DNA of 64,000 bases from Paludibacteraceae bacterium. Lineage in GTDB: Bacteria > Bacteroidota > Bacteroidia > Bacteroidales > Paludibacteraceae. The stretch spans positions 1 to 64,000 of the forward strand of contig JAFYSB010000005.1 of NCBI GenBank assembly GCA_017546705.1, in the 5' to 3' direction. The notes under the pieces are model-generated. The model did not search any database, had not been told where the DNA came from, and saw only the letters and a program-made list of their open reading frames with translations. Position numbers and translations under genes: made by a program. Shown one piece after another: positions 8,612 to 18,181 of the stretch; within the stretch, counting starts at the first letter, position 1, and every line of letters begins with the position of its first letter.

Positions 8612-10717
8612 ATGAACTCATTCCAACGAACACTTGTAACCACAGCCCTTCCATATGCCAATGGTCCAGTGCATATCGGACACTTGGCGGGCGTGTACGT
8701 ACCAGCCGACATCTATGTCCGCTACCTTCGCCTCAAAGGCGAGAACGTCCTTTTCGTAGGCGGTAGTGATGAGCACGGTGTACCTGTTACTATCCGCGCA
8801 CGCAAAGAGGGCATCACCACCCAAGAAGTGGTGGACCGCTACCACAACATCATCAAAGACTCCTTCGAGGGTTTCGGCATCTCGTTTGATGTGTATTCTC
8901 GTACCACCAGCAAGATCCACCACCAACTGGCATCGGATTTTTTCCGCAAACTCTACGACGACGGCAAGTTTGTTGAGCAGACCTCCGAGCAGTTCTACGA
9001 CCCTGAGACGCAGGAGTTCCTCACCGACCGCAATATCCGTGGCGAATGTCCACGCTGCCACGCAGCTGGTGCTTACGGCGATCAATGCGAGAAGTGTGGT
9101 GCCACCCTTTCGCCAGACGAACTCATCAACCCATACAACGCCATCAACGGCAACCCTCTCACCAAGAAGGAGACCAAACACTGGTACCTCCCACTCGACC
9201 AATACCAACAATGGCTTGAGGAGTGGATCCTCCAAGAGCACAAAGAGTGGCGTCCTAATGTCTATGGCCAATGCAAGTCATGGCTTGACGGCGGTCTTCG
9301 TCCTCGCGCCGTAACCCGCGACCTTGATTGGGGTATCCCTGTGCCTGTGGAGGGTGCAGAAGGCAAAGTGCTGTATGTGTGGTTTGATGCGCCTATTGGA
9401 TATATCTCCAACACCAAAGAGCTCTGCGACGCTAAACCAGAGCAATTCGGCTCTTGGGAGACTTGGTGGAAAGACCCTTCTACCCGTCTCATCCATTTCA
9501 TTGGCAAGGACAACATCGTCTTCCACTGCATCGTCTTCCCTACTATGCTCAAAGCAGAGGGCAGCTATATCGTGCCTGATAATGTGCCTTCCAACGAGTT
9601 CCTCAACCTCGAGGGCGACAAGATCTCTACCTCGCGCAACTGGGCAGTATGGCTCAACGAGTACCTCGTGGACTTCCCAAGCAAGCAAGATGTTCTGCGC
9701 TATGTGCTGACTGCCAATGCACCTGAGACCAAGGATAACGACTTCACTTGGGCAGATTTCCAAGCCCGCAACAACAACGAACTCGTAGCTATCTACGGCA
9801 ACTTCGTCAACCGCGCACTCGTGCTCACCAAGAAGTATTTCGACGGCAAGGTTCCTGCTGCAGGCACCTTCAACGAGTACGACCAAGCCACTATCGCTGA
9901 GTTCCAAAATGTGAAGGCAGAGGTAGAGAAACTCCTTGGTGACTTCCGCTTCCGCGATGCACAAAAAGAGGCAATGAATCTCGCCCGCATTGGTAATAAA
10001 TACCTCGCAGACACCGAACCTTGGAAGGTGGCCAAGACCGACATGGAGCGTACTGCGACTATCCTGCACCTCGCTCTCCAAATCGCTGCTAACCTGAGCA
10101 TTGCGTTTGAGCCATTCTTGCCATTCTCTTCTGCTAAACTCCGTGAGATGTTGAACCTCCAACTGTCAACTGCTAATTGTCAACTGTCAACTCTCACATG
10201 GGAAGAACTCGGCAATATCAACCTGCTGAAAGAGGGTCAAGAATTGGGCGAAGTATCTCTCCTCTTCGAGAAGATTGAGGACGCTACTATCCAAGCCCAA
10301 CTCGACCGTTTGGCTAACATCAAGGCTGCCAATGAGGAATCAGAGAAGCAAGAGGCACTCAAGAATTGGCGTCCTGCTGACATCAAGGAGAATACCAACA
10401 TCGATGAGTTTGGTAAGATGGATATCCGCGTGGCTACTGTCCTTGACTGCCAACCAGTGAAGAAGTCCGACCGTCTCTTGCAGTTCCGTTTGGATGATGG
10501 TATGGGTGGCAGAACAATCCTTTCTGGTATCGCACAAAGCTATCCTGACCCATCTGTACTTGTGGGCAAGCAAGTGCTGTTTATTGCCAATTTCCCACCT
10601 CGCAAGATGATGGGTATCGAGTCGCAGGGTATGATTCTCTCGGCTGTAGATGCAGACGGCAAGTTAGTGGTGACCACAGTCACAGCCCCTGTCCGCAACG
10701 GCAGCCAAGTAGGATAA
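8612..10717 (+). CDS. metG: Methionyl-tRNA synthetase
   Basis: This 701-residue class I synthetase contains [14 protein letters not shown] (HIGH region), a zinc-type CPRC...CEKCG knuckle near residue 150, and GDKISTSRN in place of KMSKS. A C-terminal tRNA-binding (Trbp111-like) domain starts near 600 ([20 protein letters not shown]). Codon use is richer in C-ending codons than in the neighbours, as in highly expressed genes. Between catalytic and C-terminal regions, residues near 518-528 ([13 protein letters not shown]) are encoded by five tandem heptamers at 10160-10194. A terminator follows. Confidence 0.97.
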   Translation: MNSFQRTLVTTALPYANGPVHIGHLAGVYVPADIYVRYLRLKGENVLFVGGSDEHGVPVTIRARKEGITTQEVVDRYHNIIKDSFEGFGISFDVYSRTTSKIHHQLASDFFRKLYDDGKFVEQTSEQFYDPETQEFLTDRNIRGECPRCHAAGAYGDQCEKCGATLSPDELINPYNAINGNPLTKKETKHWYLPLDQYQQWLEEWILQEHKEWRPNVYGQCKSWLDGGLRPRAVTRDLDWGIPVPVEGAEGKVLYVWFDAPIGYISNTKELCDAKPEQFGSWETWWKDPSTRLIHFIGKDNIVFHCIVFPTMLKAEGSYIVPDNVPSNEFLNLEGDKISTSRNWAVWLNEYLVDFPSKQDVLRYVLTANAPETKDNDFTWADFQARNNNELVAIYGNFVNRALVLTKKYFDGKVPAAGTFNEYDQATIAEFQNVKAEVEKLLGDFRFRDAQKEAMNLARIGNKYLADTEPWKVAKTDMERTATILHLALQIAANLSIAFEPFLPFSSAKLREMLNLQLSTANCQLSTLTWEELGNINLLKEGQELGEVSLLFEKIEDATIQAQLDRLANIKAANEESEKQEALKNWRPADIKENTNIDEFGKMDIRVATVLDCQPVKKSDRLLQFRLDDGMGGRTILSGIAQSYPDPSVLVGKQVLFIANFPPRKMMGIESQGMILSAVDADGKLVVTTVTAPVRNGSQVG
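10160..10194. repeat. Five tandem CAACTGT-type heptamers inside metG
   Basis: Units CAACTGT, CAACTGC, TAATTGT, CAACTGT and CAACTCT abut each other and are translated in the linker of MetG. The 35 bases are not a multiple of three, so neighbouring bases must have adjusted. Confidence 0.85.
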
Positions 10718-10738
10718 TCCATTACCTATTATATACAT

Positions 10739-10770
10739 AAAAAGTCACCTCACACGGGGTGACTTTTTAT
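10739..10770 (+). terminator. Intrinsic terminator after metG
   Basis: An 11-bp stem AAAAAGTCACC / GGTGACTTTTT with an 8-base loop ends in the T-run. The remaining spacer up to 10954 shows nothing else that I can support. Confidence 0.88.
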
Positions 10771-10954
10771 GTATCAATCATCATCTGTTTTTACATTTTT
10801 CTACGCATCAGGTATAATTCTTTCTCGAAACCACTCCGTTACCAATCCATTACCATTTGGTTAACATCCAGGTGTTTCCCCGTAGTTTGCAAGATGTTCT
10901 ATAAAGCCTATTTGTGGCACAGAGTTGGCTCTCACTCTACGAAGTGCTCATAAA

Positions 10955-12376
10955 CTAATGCGCAAACAAATCATCCATAGTTATTACTTTGGGGATAGAA
11001 CTTGAATAAGCATTTTTTGTTAATCCATACGGACTAATATATGTAGGTTGAATCCCCAATTTTATACCTGTTTGATTCACAAAAACCGCTTGACGAGTAC
11101 GGAACTTAAGGTCCTCTTCTTTATTAATCGTATATGGTAAATAACTATATTTGATTTCACAAAGATTGATGATTCTATCTGCACGTTCAATGAGCAAGTC
11201 TATTTGTGCTTTTTGTTCTTTGTCCGTACTACGCCATGAATAATACTCCGTGCCTATTTGATCAATACCGATGGCTTTTTTTATCTGAGGGATATGTGCC
11301 ATGCAAACGCGCTCAAAGGCTAACCCATAGAATGTGTTTGTCTTGGGCGAAAGTAAATTATGACTCCAATAGTGTTCATCATTTGTTTTTGCATCCAAAT
11401 ACGTATGATAGAATTGTACAAACGAATCAGACAATACATAATATCCACCTGTTTTGTTTATTTTTTTTGTGCGAACTCTATGGTACTGAATAAAATCGCA
11501 TTTGACAAGATTGTCTAATAGTTTAGTCAGTCCCCCCCCGTCTGATTTTCCCAAATATTCCGCCAATTCATCACGAGTTAAACCATATCGATGATTTGCC
11601 AATGCTCGAACAATCGTCATGTATGGTTCTGGATTGGTAAAGAGCGAAGAAAATAATCGATGGTATTCTTCACGAAGTTCACCTTGAGCAGAAAAGAGCA
11701 GTCTATCAATAGCTTCTGTCACGCTTTCAGAGGGTTGAATAAGACTCATGTAGTATGGTACTCCTCCAAAGACCATATAAGCTTGCATAATGGCTTGCCT
11801 ATCCCAAGTCATACCACGAGCTTGAAAATACTGCTCGCATTGTGCCAAGTTGAATGGATGAAGATGCATCGAATGAGTAATTCGATTATGTAACCCACCA
11901 TGATTATTGACAATGTTATCCACCATCCACGAGGTGGCAGAACCGCAAACTACAAGCATTAGATTATCGTGCTTTGAAACCCAACTATTCCAAAAGTGTC
12001 CTAACGAGGTTACAAAATTAGTTCGATGTACATCTAAACAAGGCAACTCATCAATGAAGATTACTTGACGCTTATTTGGATTCAATTTAGGCGTTAATGT
12101 CTGCTCTAATGCAAAGAAAGCATCCATCCATGTCTTCGTATACGATCCTGTGTAACCGATCCTGCGAAGAGATTGGTTGAATGCTGCAAATTGATCTTCC
12201 GAACTACCATGAATAATACCAGAAGTCTCGAAGACAATCATATTAGCAAACATGTTGCTAATTAAGAATGTTTTTCCGACACGACGCCGACCATACATAG
12301 CTATAAATTCTGCTTGCTCGGATTTTGCATAACTTTGCAACAATGTTACTTCATTTGTTCTCCCAATCAGTTTCAT
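10955..12376 (-). CDS. AAA family ATPase of the archaeal-ATPase / DUF234 type
   Basis: This is a 473-residue protein. The Walker A motif is in MYGRRRVGKTFLI (about residues 28-40), Walker B in QVIFIDELPCLD near 105, and a sensor-like segment in LVVCGSATSWM near 140. A winged-helix segment lies around 265-300, and a C-terminal nuclease-like region (AQIDLLIERADRIINLCEIKYS near 390) resembles the DUF234 fold that follows such ATPases. These are stand-alone accessory genes in Bacteroidota. Proposed roles include toxin-like or defence functions, but none is proven and I assign none. It has its own promoter and sits beside an unexplained structured spacer. Confidence 0.8.
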   Translation of the reverse strand: MKLIGRTNEVTLLQSYAKSEQAEFIAMYGRRRVGKTFLISNMFANMIVFETSGIIHGSSEDQFAAFNQSLRRIGYTGSYTKTWMDAFFALEQTLTPKLNPNKRQVIFIDELPCLDVHRTNFVTSLGHFWNSWVSKHDNLMLVVCGSATSWMVDNIVNNHGGLHNRITHSMHLHPFNLAQCEQYFQARGMTWDRQAIMQAYMVFGGVPYYMSLIQPSESVTEAIDRLLFSAQGELREEYHRLFSSLFTNPEPYMTIVRALANHRYGLTRDELAEYLGKSDGGGLTKLLDNLVKCDFIQYHRVRTKKINKTGGYYVLSDSFVQFYHTYLDAKTNDEHYWSHNLLSPKTNTFYGLAFERVCMAHIPQIKKAIGIDQIGTEYYSWRSTDKEQKAQIDLLIERADRIINLCEIKYSYLPYTINKEEDLKFRTRQAVFVNQTGIKLGIQPTYISPYGLTKNAYSSSIPKVITMDDLFAH

Positions 12377-12404
12377 AATTTTAATAGCATTAAGAATACT
12401 GCTG

Positions 12405-12412
12405 CAAAGTTA
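12405..12412 (-). promoter_or_regulatory. -7 promoter element of the AAA ATPase gene
   Basis: TAACTTTG on the minus strand, about 30 bases before the ATG at 12376. Confidence 0.7.
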
Positions 12413-12874
12413 GTACTTTTTTTTTAATCACGCAAGAAATAAGTAGCGAAATGTATGTTTTTTTATTCAATTTCGCTTGTTGTTTTTATAAACAGGTGGC
12501 GAAAATGGTGTTTTTTCATTCAATTTCGCCACCAAGTATGGTAATTGGTAGCAAGTTTCCAAATGTAGGCTATTCGTTTCTAATGAAGTTAGCAACAATA
12601 AAATTGCCTGCGTGTTAGGCGACCTGAAGGAGTGCGACGGAACGCACTCCGAGTGTAGCGCCCGAAAAGTCCCCACTTTGAGGAATCAGCGCAAGCATAG
12701 AACAAAACAAGGAGATCTGTGGGAGATCTCTGGACTTTCGGTGGCTTTCAAGTTTATAGGCTACGTGACCATTTCGCGACCACTGTAGCACATCTATTAC
12801 CTATCTGTGTCATAGATGTGGCTCTCGGGTAGAGAGAATGCACTTTTTCTAAATAATTGCGTATGATACCTGTA
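12413..12874. other. Non-coding spacer with many inverted repeats
   Basis: I find no convincing gene in this 460-base spacer. A repeated block appears twice (ATTCAATTTCGC ending at about 12476 and 12528), each closing a hairpin with an upstream GCGAAA. Further perfect or near-perfect stems are GGAGTGCG / CGCACTCC (12629-12650), CCGAAAAGTCC / GGACTTTCGG (12662-12672 with 12731-12740), GAGATCT / AGATCTC (12712-12730) and CATCTAT / ATAGATG (12791-12818). This could be a structured RNA or a decayed element. Its strand is unknown. Confidence 0.5.
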
Positions 12875-13750
12875 TTATTTAGAATAAACATACAAACTAT
12901 CTCTTTCTAAAGAAATTGTATATTCTGACGCACCCATGCCACACCAATATCCATTTCCATCTTGGATATTACTGATGATATTACTATGCGTTTCCACAAA
13001 AAACAACCCTTGAGTAAGGTTCTGAGCAATATAACTATCCCAAAACTGATATTCTGCTTCACCAACCTTAGCGAACTTGATAGCAATATCAACGCTATCA
13101 GTTTGCGGAAATAAGGTTTGAAGTATCATACCCTCTCCTGTAAAATTGATTGGATTGTTAATGGTCATTTTCAATTGTTTTTGAGAGGCTCTGAATGCAC
13201 CCATTGGACAAATTTTATATTGCTTATCTTTTGTTGTACGTGCCATTATAATATATGGTTCGCCTATTTCCAATTGATTAGCATATCCGATTACATGTAC
13301 TTTCTGATTATTTATATCTGTTCGAATAGAATCGAATATAGCTTTTTCTGGAATAATAGTTTTTGATTTAGCAGAGAAACTTTTATAAGTTGCATGTAAA
13401 CTGTATGATTTTCCTACTTCTCCTTGCATTTTGGTTGTAGTGTATATATAGGGAGGTAGATAATTCGTATCCACTCTTCCTGTCAAAATTACTGAATCTT
13501 CTCCGTCGAATATGACCACCTTGCCAAACAACACCATATGCTGTTCTAATACATCCAATAATGTAGTACTATCTGGTTCGGACAATGATAATGAATAACT
13601 CGTATGCAACATCACAATCGGATGTTTTCCTGCATCAATCCATCCTTCTACAACCATTTTTGTGTGATCCACCTCTTCTCGCACACAACTATACAGTGAA
13701 CACAAGAATATTAAAATACCGCAGATATATTTAAGTTTAGAATTTTCCAT
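12875..13750 (-). CDS. DUF4249 family lipoprotein
   Basis: The 291-residue protein has a lipoprotein signal (SLYSC, Cys22). The N-terminal VVEGWIDAGKHPIVMLHTSYSL pattern and the later SYSLHATYKSFSAKSKTIIPE segment are typical of DUF4249. In Bacteroidota these proteins are normally encoded next to a TonB-dependent receptor, as here: the receptor stop overlaps this start by 14 bases. It is thought to be a surface-exposed partner of the receptor. The substrate is unknown. Confidence 0.8.
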   Translation of the reverse strand: MENSKLKYICGILIFLCSLYSCVREEVDHTKMVVEGWIDAGKHPIVMLHTSYSLSLSEPDSTTLLDVLEQHMVLFGKVVIFDGEDSVILTGRVDTNYLPPYIYTTTKMQGEVGKSYSLHATYKSFSAKSKTIIPEKAIFDSIRTDINNQKVHVIGYANQLEIGEPYIIMARTTKDKQYKICPMGAFRASQKQLKMTINNPINFTGEGMILQTLFPQTDSVDIAIKFAKVGEAEYQFWDSYIAQNLTQGLFFVETHSNIISNIQDGNGYWCGMGASEYTISLERDSLYVYSK

Positions 13751-15767
13751 ATATACTAATAGATGGTATTATAATACTAAGTGATGTACCCAATATCGGT
13801 CTGAGATTCTCTCTATAGACTACAAATTGTGCATTCTTATGGCAATACACATTGTACAATGATAAGTTTACTCCCAACTCATGTTCTTGCGTTTTGATAA
13901 TATCGCACGAACAACTTAAATCCAATCGATTATATAATGGCATATGTGCACCATTGAATGTGGAATACCGACAAATCATGTTGCCATTTAATATATACGC
14001 CTCTTCTGCTTGTGTGTAGGGTAATCCACTTGCCAAAACAAATTGTCCTCCCACTGTCCATCGCTTGGCAAAGCGCGCGTTCAATACAATATTCAAATCA
14101 TGTCGTCTTTCATGGCTTGCAGAATAGATATATTCTTGGCTCCCATCCAATTCGGGCAATTTACGTTTTGCCCAGCCCAGCGAGTAGGATATATATCCTG
14201 TAATGATGCCTTTATTGCGTTGTAGCATCAAATTTAATCCATAATTGCGCCCCGCACCAGTAATTAAATATTTTTCGTAATCAAATCCTTGATTTATCAG
14301 TTGAACGATATTTCCCAATGATTCTACGACACCATATAATTGCTTAAAATACCCTTCTGCTTGTAAAGTCCATTTCTTGTTAAAGAAAGAAGCAGAGTAA
14401 CGTACACTTGTTCCTATAGCACGTTCCGCTTGTAAAGTAGAATCAGCTAACATAAAAAAGTCGGTAGGTAATCCACCACCAGTTAATCCTGCTTTGTGGA
14501 AAAATTGTGTGTAACTGCCCGCATGCAAACTAATTTCGTGATTTTCAGCAGGAGTAAATTGAAACGTAATACGTGGATCACATCCAAAAAAGAGTTGATT
14601 ACTATGAAAGATACTCCCGTGTAACCCCACATTGTATGCAAACCATTCGTTAACCCCATGTCTTAAATCTACTCCCACTGATGCTTCATCTCCATGTCGT
14701 TGAGGTTTAGGTTGCGGCAATTCCATTACACCTATACCTCCTGTAGAGGAGAATTGTAATGGTTGATAGAAATAATGTGTATAATCTGCGCTTACGTTTA
14801 GCATAATATCATGGCGCAAACGCTTACTTAATCTATTTTTTACATCCAAAGAGGACCAGCCAGCATCTGTATAAACATCGGTGGCAAGTGCGTTTACAGA
14901 AATATGATTATCAAATCCTGAATAACTAATAGAGGTTCGCCAATTGCCTCCATTAAGGCGATGATTCCAGTAGGCAGAACCCACAATATTATGCCAATGA
15001 ATACCTACACCGAACGTTAATGAATCTGCTACATTTATATTGTCACGACTAAAGAATCCAGTAATTACAATCTCATCATTTTCCGTAGGATGGATTGCAT
15101 ATGTGAGGTTCGTATCCCAAAAATTGTAACCTAGACCCACTCCTTGTACTTGTAACCACTTGCCATATAGCATATTTATATAAGAAGCTCGTCCTGATAA
15201 CCACAACGCAGATTTTTTACCACAAGGAATCGTTAATGTGGCATCACTACTTATTAAACCAATATTGCCTTCTACACCAAATCGCAAAGGTTGTAAGTGT
15301 TGTGTTTCCACATTCACCAATCCTCCAACACGATTTTCCATAGTACCTCTGTGTTCTGCTTGTTCTACCGTCATGGTGGAAAAGTGAGGTGCAATGAAAG
15401 TGGAGTATAAACCTAATAAGTGATTAGGGTAATAAATGGGGGCTCCATTTATACTGGTCAAAGTTTGATAATCATCACAACCTTGGATATGTATACCAGC
15501 AGAGGTTTCATTGTTAGTAGAGATTCCTGCTAACGATTGGAGATAACGAATCGGATCGCTAACACCTAAAAACTTAGGCATTTGGCTAATGGCTGACATA
15601 TCAACAAGCAACTTATTGCCGCGCTGTTCTACAATGGGCTGTGTTTTTTGTTGCACGACAACCACTTCTTCCAATTGCTTATTAATAGTGACAGTATCAT
15701 AGGTCACTTGCCCAAATAAGGACAAGTGACCTAATAACAAAGCGATTGGAATTATCAGCCTTTTCAC
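13737..15767 (-). CDS. TonB-dependent receptor plug/barrel protein paired with DUF4249
   Basis: This 676-residue outer-membrane protein has a signal peptide ending near LFGQ (residue 19), an N-terminal LEEVVVVQQK segment and a plug domain (QMPKFLGVSDPIRYLQSLAG; RVGGLVNVETQ near 145), then a beta-barrel ending in aromatic residues (SIYGKF, C-terminal Phe). It lacks the N-terminal carboxypeptidase-like domain seen in the other receptors of this window. The order lipoprotein, receptor, DUF4249 with 9-base and overlapping junctions indicates one operon, transcribed from the leader RNA at 17436-17912. The imported substrate is unknown. Confidence 0.85.
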   Translation of the reverse strand: MKRLIIPIALLLGHLSLFGQVTYDTVTINKQLEEVVVVQQKTQPIVEQRGNKLLVDMSAISQMPKFLGVSDPIRYLQSLAGISTNNETSAGIHIQGCDDYQTLTSINGAPIYYPNHLLGLYSTFIAPHFSTMTVEQAEHRGTMENRVGGLVNVETQHLQPLRFGVEGNIGLISSDATLTIPCGKKSALWLSGRASYINMLYGKWLQVQGVGLGYNFWDTNLTYAIHPTENDEIVITGFFSRDNINVADSLTFGVGIHWHNIVGSAYWNHRLNGGNWRTSISYSGFDNHISVNALATDVYTDAGWSSLDVKNRLSKRLRHDIMLNVSADYTHYFYQPLQFSSTGGIGVMELPQPKPQRHGDEASVGVDLRHGVNEWFAYNVGLHGSIFHSNQLFFGCDPRITFQFTPAENHEISLHAGSYTQFFHKAGLTGGGLPTDFFMLADSTLQAERAIGTSVRYSASFFNKKWTLQAEGYFKQLYGVVESLGNIVQLINQGFDYEKYLITGAGRNYGLNLMLQRNKGIITGYISYSLGWAKRKLPELDGSQEYIYSASHERRHDLNIVLNARFAKRWTVGGQFVLASGLPYTQAEEAYILNGNMICRYSTFNGAHMPLYNRLDLSCSCDIIKTQEHELGVNLSLYNVYCHKNAQFVVYRENLRPILGTSLSIIIPSISIYGKF

Positions 15768-15776
15768 AGAGTGAAA

Positions 15777-17435
15777 TTAGTAATAGATTTCAACTTCGAA
15801 ATCATCACCAAAAATAAGATTGTGCTTATCCAGTGCAATGTAACTATTAGCCAAATCTTCAACTAAATCAATGAGCCCAAGGAACTTCGAAGAATTAAAG
15901 TAGGTCGTAATAGCGATACTTGTTTCTTCTTGTGGGAAGTACATAATAGGCTCTACACCATAGTAGGAGTATTGGATTGGATCTGGTAAATTGGTATATT
16001 CACTATCGTAACGCAGCCATCCAGCAGGGTCATACGTTTCTTGTTTCTCATAAACATCCATCATGAACTTTGCCTGTTCGGTAACTGTATTGTTGTAATA
16101 TACCGATAGATAAGCATATTTATTTAAGAAGTTACATTGCTCTTGTTTTGCTTTTAATGTATAATATGGTCTTTCCCACCATGCATTATAAGAGCCTTCT
16201 TGCTCTTCATATACTGTTTTGTATCCTTCATGCCAATAGCCATATTCATCGTACCAATTATCCCAATATTCATACACCCAAGTATATGTATAGGTTCGAT
16301 TGTAATCTTCCCAATTATAATCATTGTATTTATCCTCCCAATTGTAATAAGCATCTACCAATGCTGCACCATCAGTAACACCACCTTTTATTTGTACTTT
16401 ACCCAAAATATCCACTTTAGCTTCACCAGCGCCAACTTTACCTAACAACGATGCATATTTGTCATCATATTCCTCTAACCATTCTTCGCCTTCTTCCACT
16501 GTAATATCTTTGCCTCCTTCCCATGAAATCAATTTATATTTAGGCAGATTTGCAGCAGCCGCTATGAGGGGCTTATCTCCATAACTAAAGGAACATACTG
16601 CAGAAGCTGTCGTGGTGTTAACTTTAGTTTCTTCCGCAAATTTTAAATTAATAACTTGCAGATTCATAGAGGTATTTGCATAATCCTCCAGATTAGAATC
16701 CCAATTGAACGTAAATGAAATCAATGCTTCATTTCCATGTTTTAGATGCATCTTGATAGTTGTTGGAACCTTTACACGAATAGTGCGTTTACCGTCAACG
16801 ACCCATCCATTGTCATAATAATTTCCATATTCATCATATCCCCAATCCCAATGACCATCTTCGTAAGTGTATGAACCTTCTATTTCTTTACCTTCGCCCC
16901 ATACTTTAGCCTCGCACTTTGTTCCGTCAGCATCAGAGAATTTTACTGTAATAGAAGCATCGTCTGTTTCAGTCATTTTTACACTCTCTGTTTTATCATC
17001 AAATTCGATTACATACCCGAATTTAGAAAGAGTCAACAATATCTCCATATTCTCAAGAGATACACTTTGTTTATCCGTTATAGCACCTGCTAAACGGCGA
17101 GGCAAACTAAAGAAAGACTCAAACTCACGCGAGTATATATCTTCAAATTCTTCCTCAAAATCTTCATAAATTTGATCCCAATCATACCTTTTATATTTAT
17201 AGTACAATTCATCCGCTAATTCTACAGCAGCTCTTTGATCTTCAGGATTAAAAGTATTGAGTAATTCCTCACCTACATCCACCAAAAGATCTTTTTGTGC
17301 ATCAGGAGACAATAACTCCATTTCATCCTTTGGTTCTTCAAGAAGACCTCCAGTTGGGGTCTTAGTTTCATTGCAACTTGATAGACATACGGTTGTACAC
17401 AATGCTAATGCCCAAAATAAATGATTCTTTTTCAT
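15777..17435 (-). CDS. Unrecognised lipoprotein rich in Tyr, Trp and acidic residues
   Basis: The 552-residue product has a clear lipoprotein signal (LSSC, Cys21) followed by a TPTGG linker and a strongly acidic helical stretch (residues about 35-110). Residues about 195-215 and 365-425 are dense in Tyr, Trp, Asp and Gly (for example DEYGNYYDNGW and NWYDEYGYWHEGY). I do not recognise the family. It is the first gene of an operon with a TonB receptor and a DUF4249 lipoprotein, so a role at the cell surface is likely. It sits behind a 460-base leader RNA that ends in a terminator-like hairpin. Confidence 0.7.
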   Translation of the reverse strand: MKKNHLFWALALCTTVCLSSCNETKTPTGGLLEEPKDEMELLSPDAQKDLLVDVGEELLNTFNPEDQRAAVELADELYYKYKRYDWDQIYEDFEEEFEDIYSREFESFFSLPRRLAGAITDKQSVSLENMEILLTLSKFGYVIEFDDKTESVKMTETDDASITVKFSDADGTKCEAKVWGEGKEIEGSYTYEDGHWDWGYDEYGNYYDNGWVVDGKRTIRVKVPTTIKMHLKHGNEALISFTFNWDSNLEDYANTSMNLQVINLKFAEETKVNTTTASAVCSFSYGDKPLIAAAANLPKYKLISWEGGKDITVEEGEEWLEEYDDKYASLLGKVGAGEAKVDILGKVQIKGGVTDGAALVDAYYNWEDKYNDYNWEDYNRTYTYTWVYEYWDNWYDEYGYWHEGYKTVYEEQEGSYNAWWERPYYTLKAKQEQCNFLNKYAYLSVYYNNTVTEQAKFMMDVYEKQETYDPAGWLRYDSEYTNLPDPIQYSYYGVEPIMYFPQEETSIAITTYFNSSKFLGLIDLVEDLANSYIALDKHNLIFGDDFEVEIYY

Positions 17436-17899
17436 AATTTGTTTTTTTTATCCATGCCTACTCTTCATCGGATTTTCGGCAATCTCCGTTTGTTATTTAG
17501 TTGATAGTTTAATAACTTTAGAGGCATATAACAAAAAAAGCGTGAAACTTGCATTTGCCAGTTCCACGAATCGAGGCTGTCGCATTGCCTAAAGAATAGA
17601 ACCGACAACGCGAAGCCCACGCCGAATATAAAACTCGAGTTAGTTAATAATTAACAACTAATAGTTAATACGTCCTTACTTTAATGATGTACACGCATAC
17701 GTATGTACGCACACGCGACACCCCATAAGGTGCACTAAGGATGTTTTATATCCCGTAGGACATCTATCGTTGCTAAGTCCTGATTCTTTGTCCGAAACTT
17801 GCGACATTTCGATTCGTCAGAACAGAGCGCAATAAACGCCTTTTTAATATGTCTGCTACCCTCCGCCAATGATGTCAGACATCCCTCGGCGCAGGTTCA
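17436..17899 (-). ncRNA. Long structured leader RNA, copy A
   Basis: The minus-strand transcript expected from the promoter at 17905-17912 runs about 460 bases before the lipoprotein start. Its first 180 bases align with the leader at 56630-56845. Shared parts: P1 (CGCC/GGCG, 17888-17891 with 17837-17840), P2 (ATGTCTG/CAGACAT, 17876-17882 with 17849-17855), GAGGGTAG at 17856-17863, P3 (CTGA/TCAG, 17817-17820 with 17780-17783), P4 (CGAAA/TTTCG with a 9-base loop containing GCAA), P5 (17739-17753) and P6 (CACC/GGTG with loop TTATGG, 17719-17732). Further down are an internal hairpin and a terminator. I do not recognise the class. Confidence 0.72.
17533..17568 (-). terminator. Terminator-like hairpin inside leader A
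   Basis: A 9-bp stem with one G-U pair (CGTGGAACT / AGTTTCACG) is followed by C and seven T on the minus strand, about 100 bases before the lipoprotein ATG. It could act as an attenuator or as the end of a separate small RNA. Confidence 0.75.
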
Positions 17900-17904
17900 C
17901 GGTG

Positions 17905-17912
17905 CAAAGTTA
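17905..17912 (-). promoter_or_regulatory. -7 promoter element of leader A
   Basis: TAACTTTG on the minus strand. The preceding bases (AAAAAAATGTTG) are identical to those before the promoter of copy B. Confidence 0.78.
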
Positions 17913-17951
17913 CAACATTTTTTTGAAACCTGCAAGCATATACATACAAAA

Positions 17952-17985
17952 ATCGTCATTTATGTCCCAAAACATAAATGACGAT
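17952..17985 (-). terminator. Strong terminator, repeated at 18253
   Basis: A 14-bp perfect stem starting ATCGTCATTTATGT with a 6-base loop, followed on the minus strand by TTTTT. Its stem is nearly identical to the one at 18253-18283. Confidence 0.8.
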
Positions 17986-18129
17986 AAAGAAACATGAATA
18001 CTTTAGTTCTAAATTATAAATCGGACAATAAGAAAGCCATATATAGAGGGAGAGTCAGCATAGCGCATTACAAAATCCATCCCCCAACCACTTTCTTTTT
18101 GATTATATATTACTTACATTATATCCACG

Positions 18130-18181
18130 CACTTTTCCAAACGACTTTTTACATAATCCTCACACTTTTCCAAACGACTTT
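18130..18181. repeat. Two 19-bp direct repeats next to a promoter
   Basis: CACTTTTCCAAACGACTTT occurs at 18130-18148 and 18163-18181, 33 bases apart (about three helical turns), directly downstream of the minus-strand -7 element at 18188-18195. Confidence 0.85.

Noticed and set aside
8618..9271. Long antisense open frames over metG (and similar ones over gpmI, ychF and parC)
   Set aside because: They mirror the codon pattern of strongly biased sense genes; the sense products are unmistakable families.
12467..12676. Minus-strand open frame of 69 codons in the structured spacer
   Set aside because: It spans the duplicated hairpin block and a GGAGTGCG palindrome; no signal, domain or start context supports it.
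13737..17435. SusC/SusD-type polysaccharide utilisation locus
   Set aside because: The partner is DUF4249, not SusD; there are no glycoside hydrolases, and the receptor lacks the SusC-type N-terminal domain.
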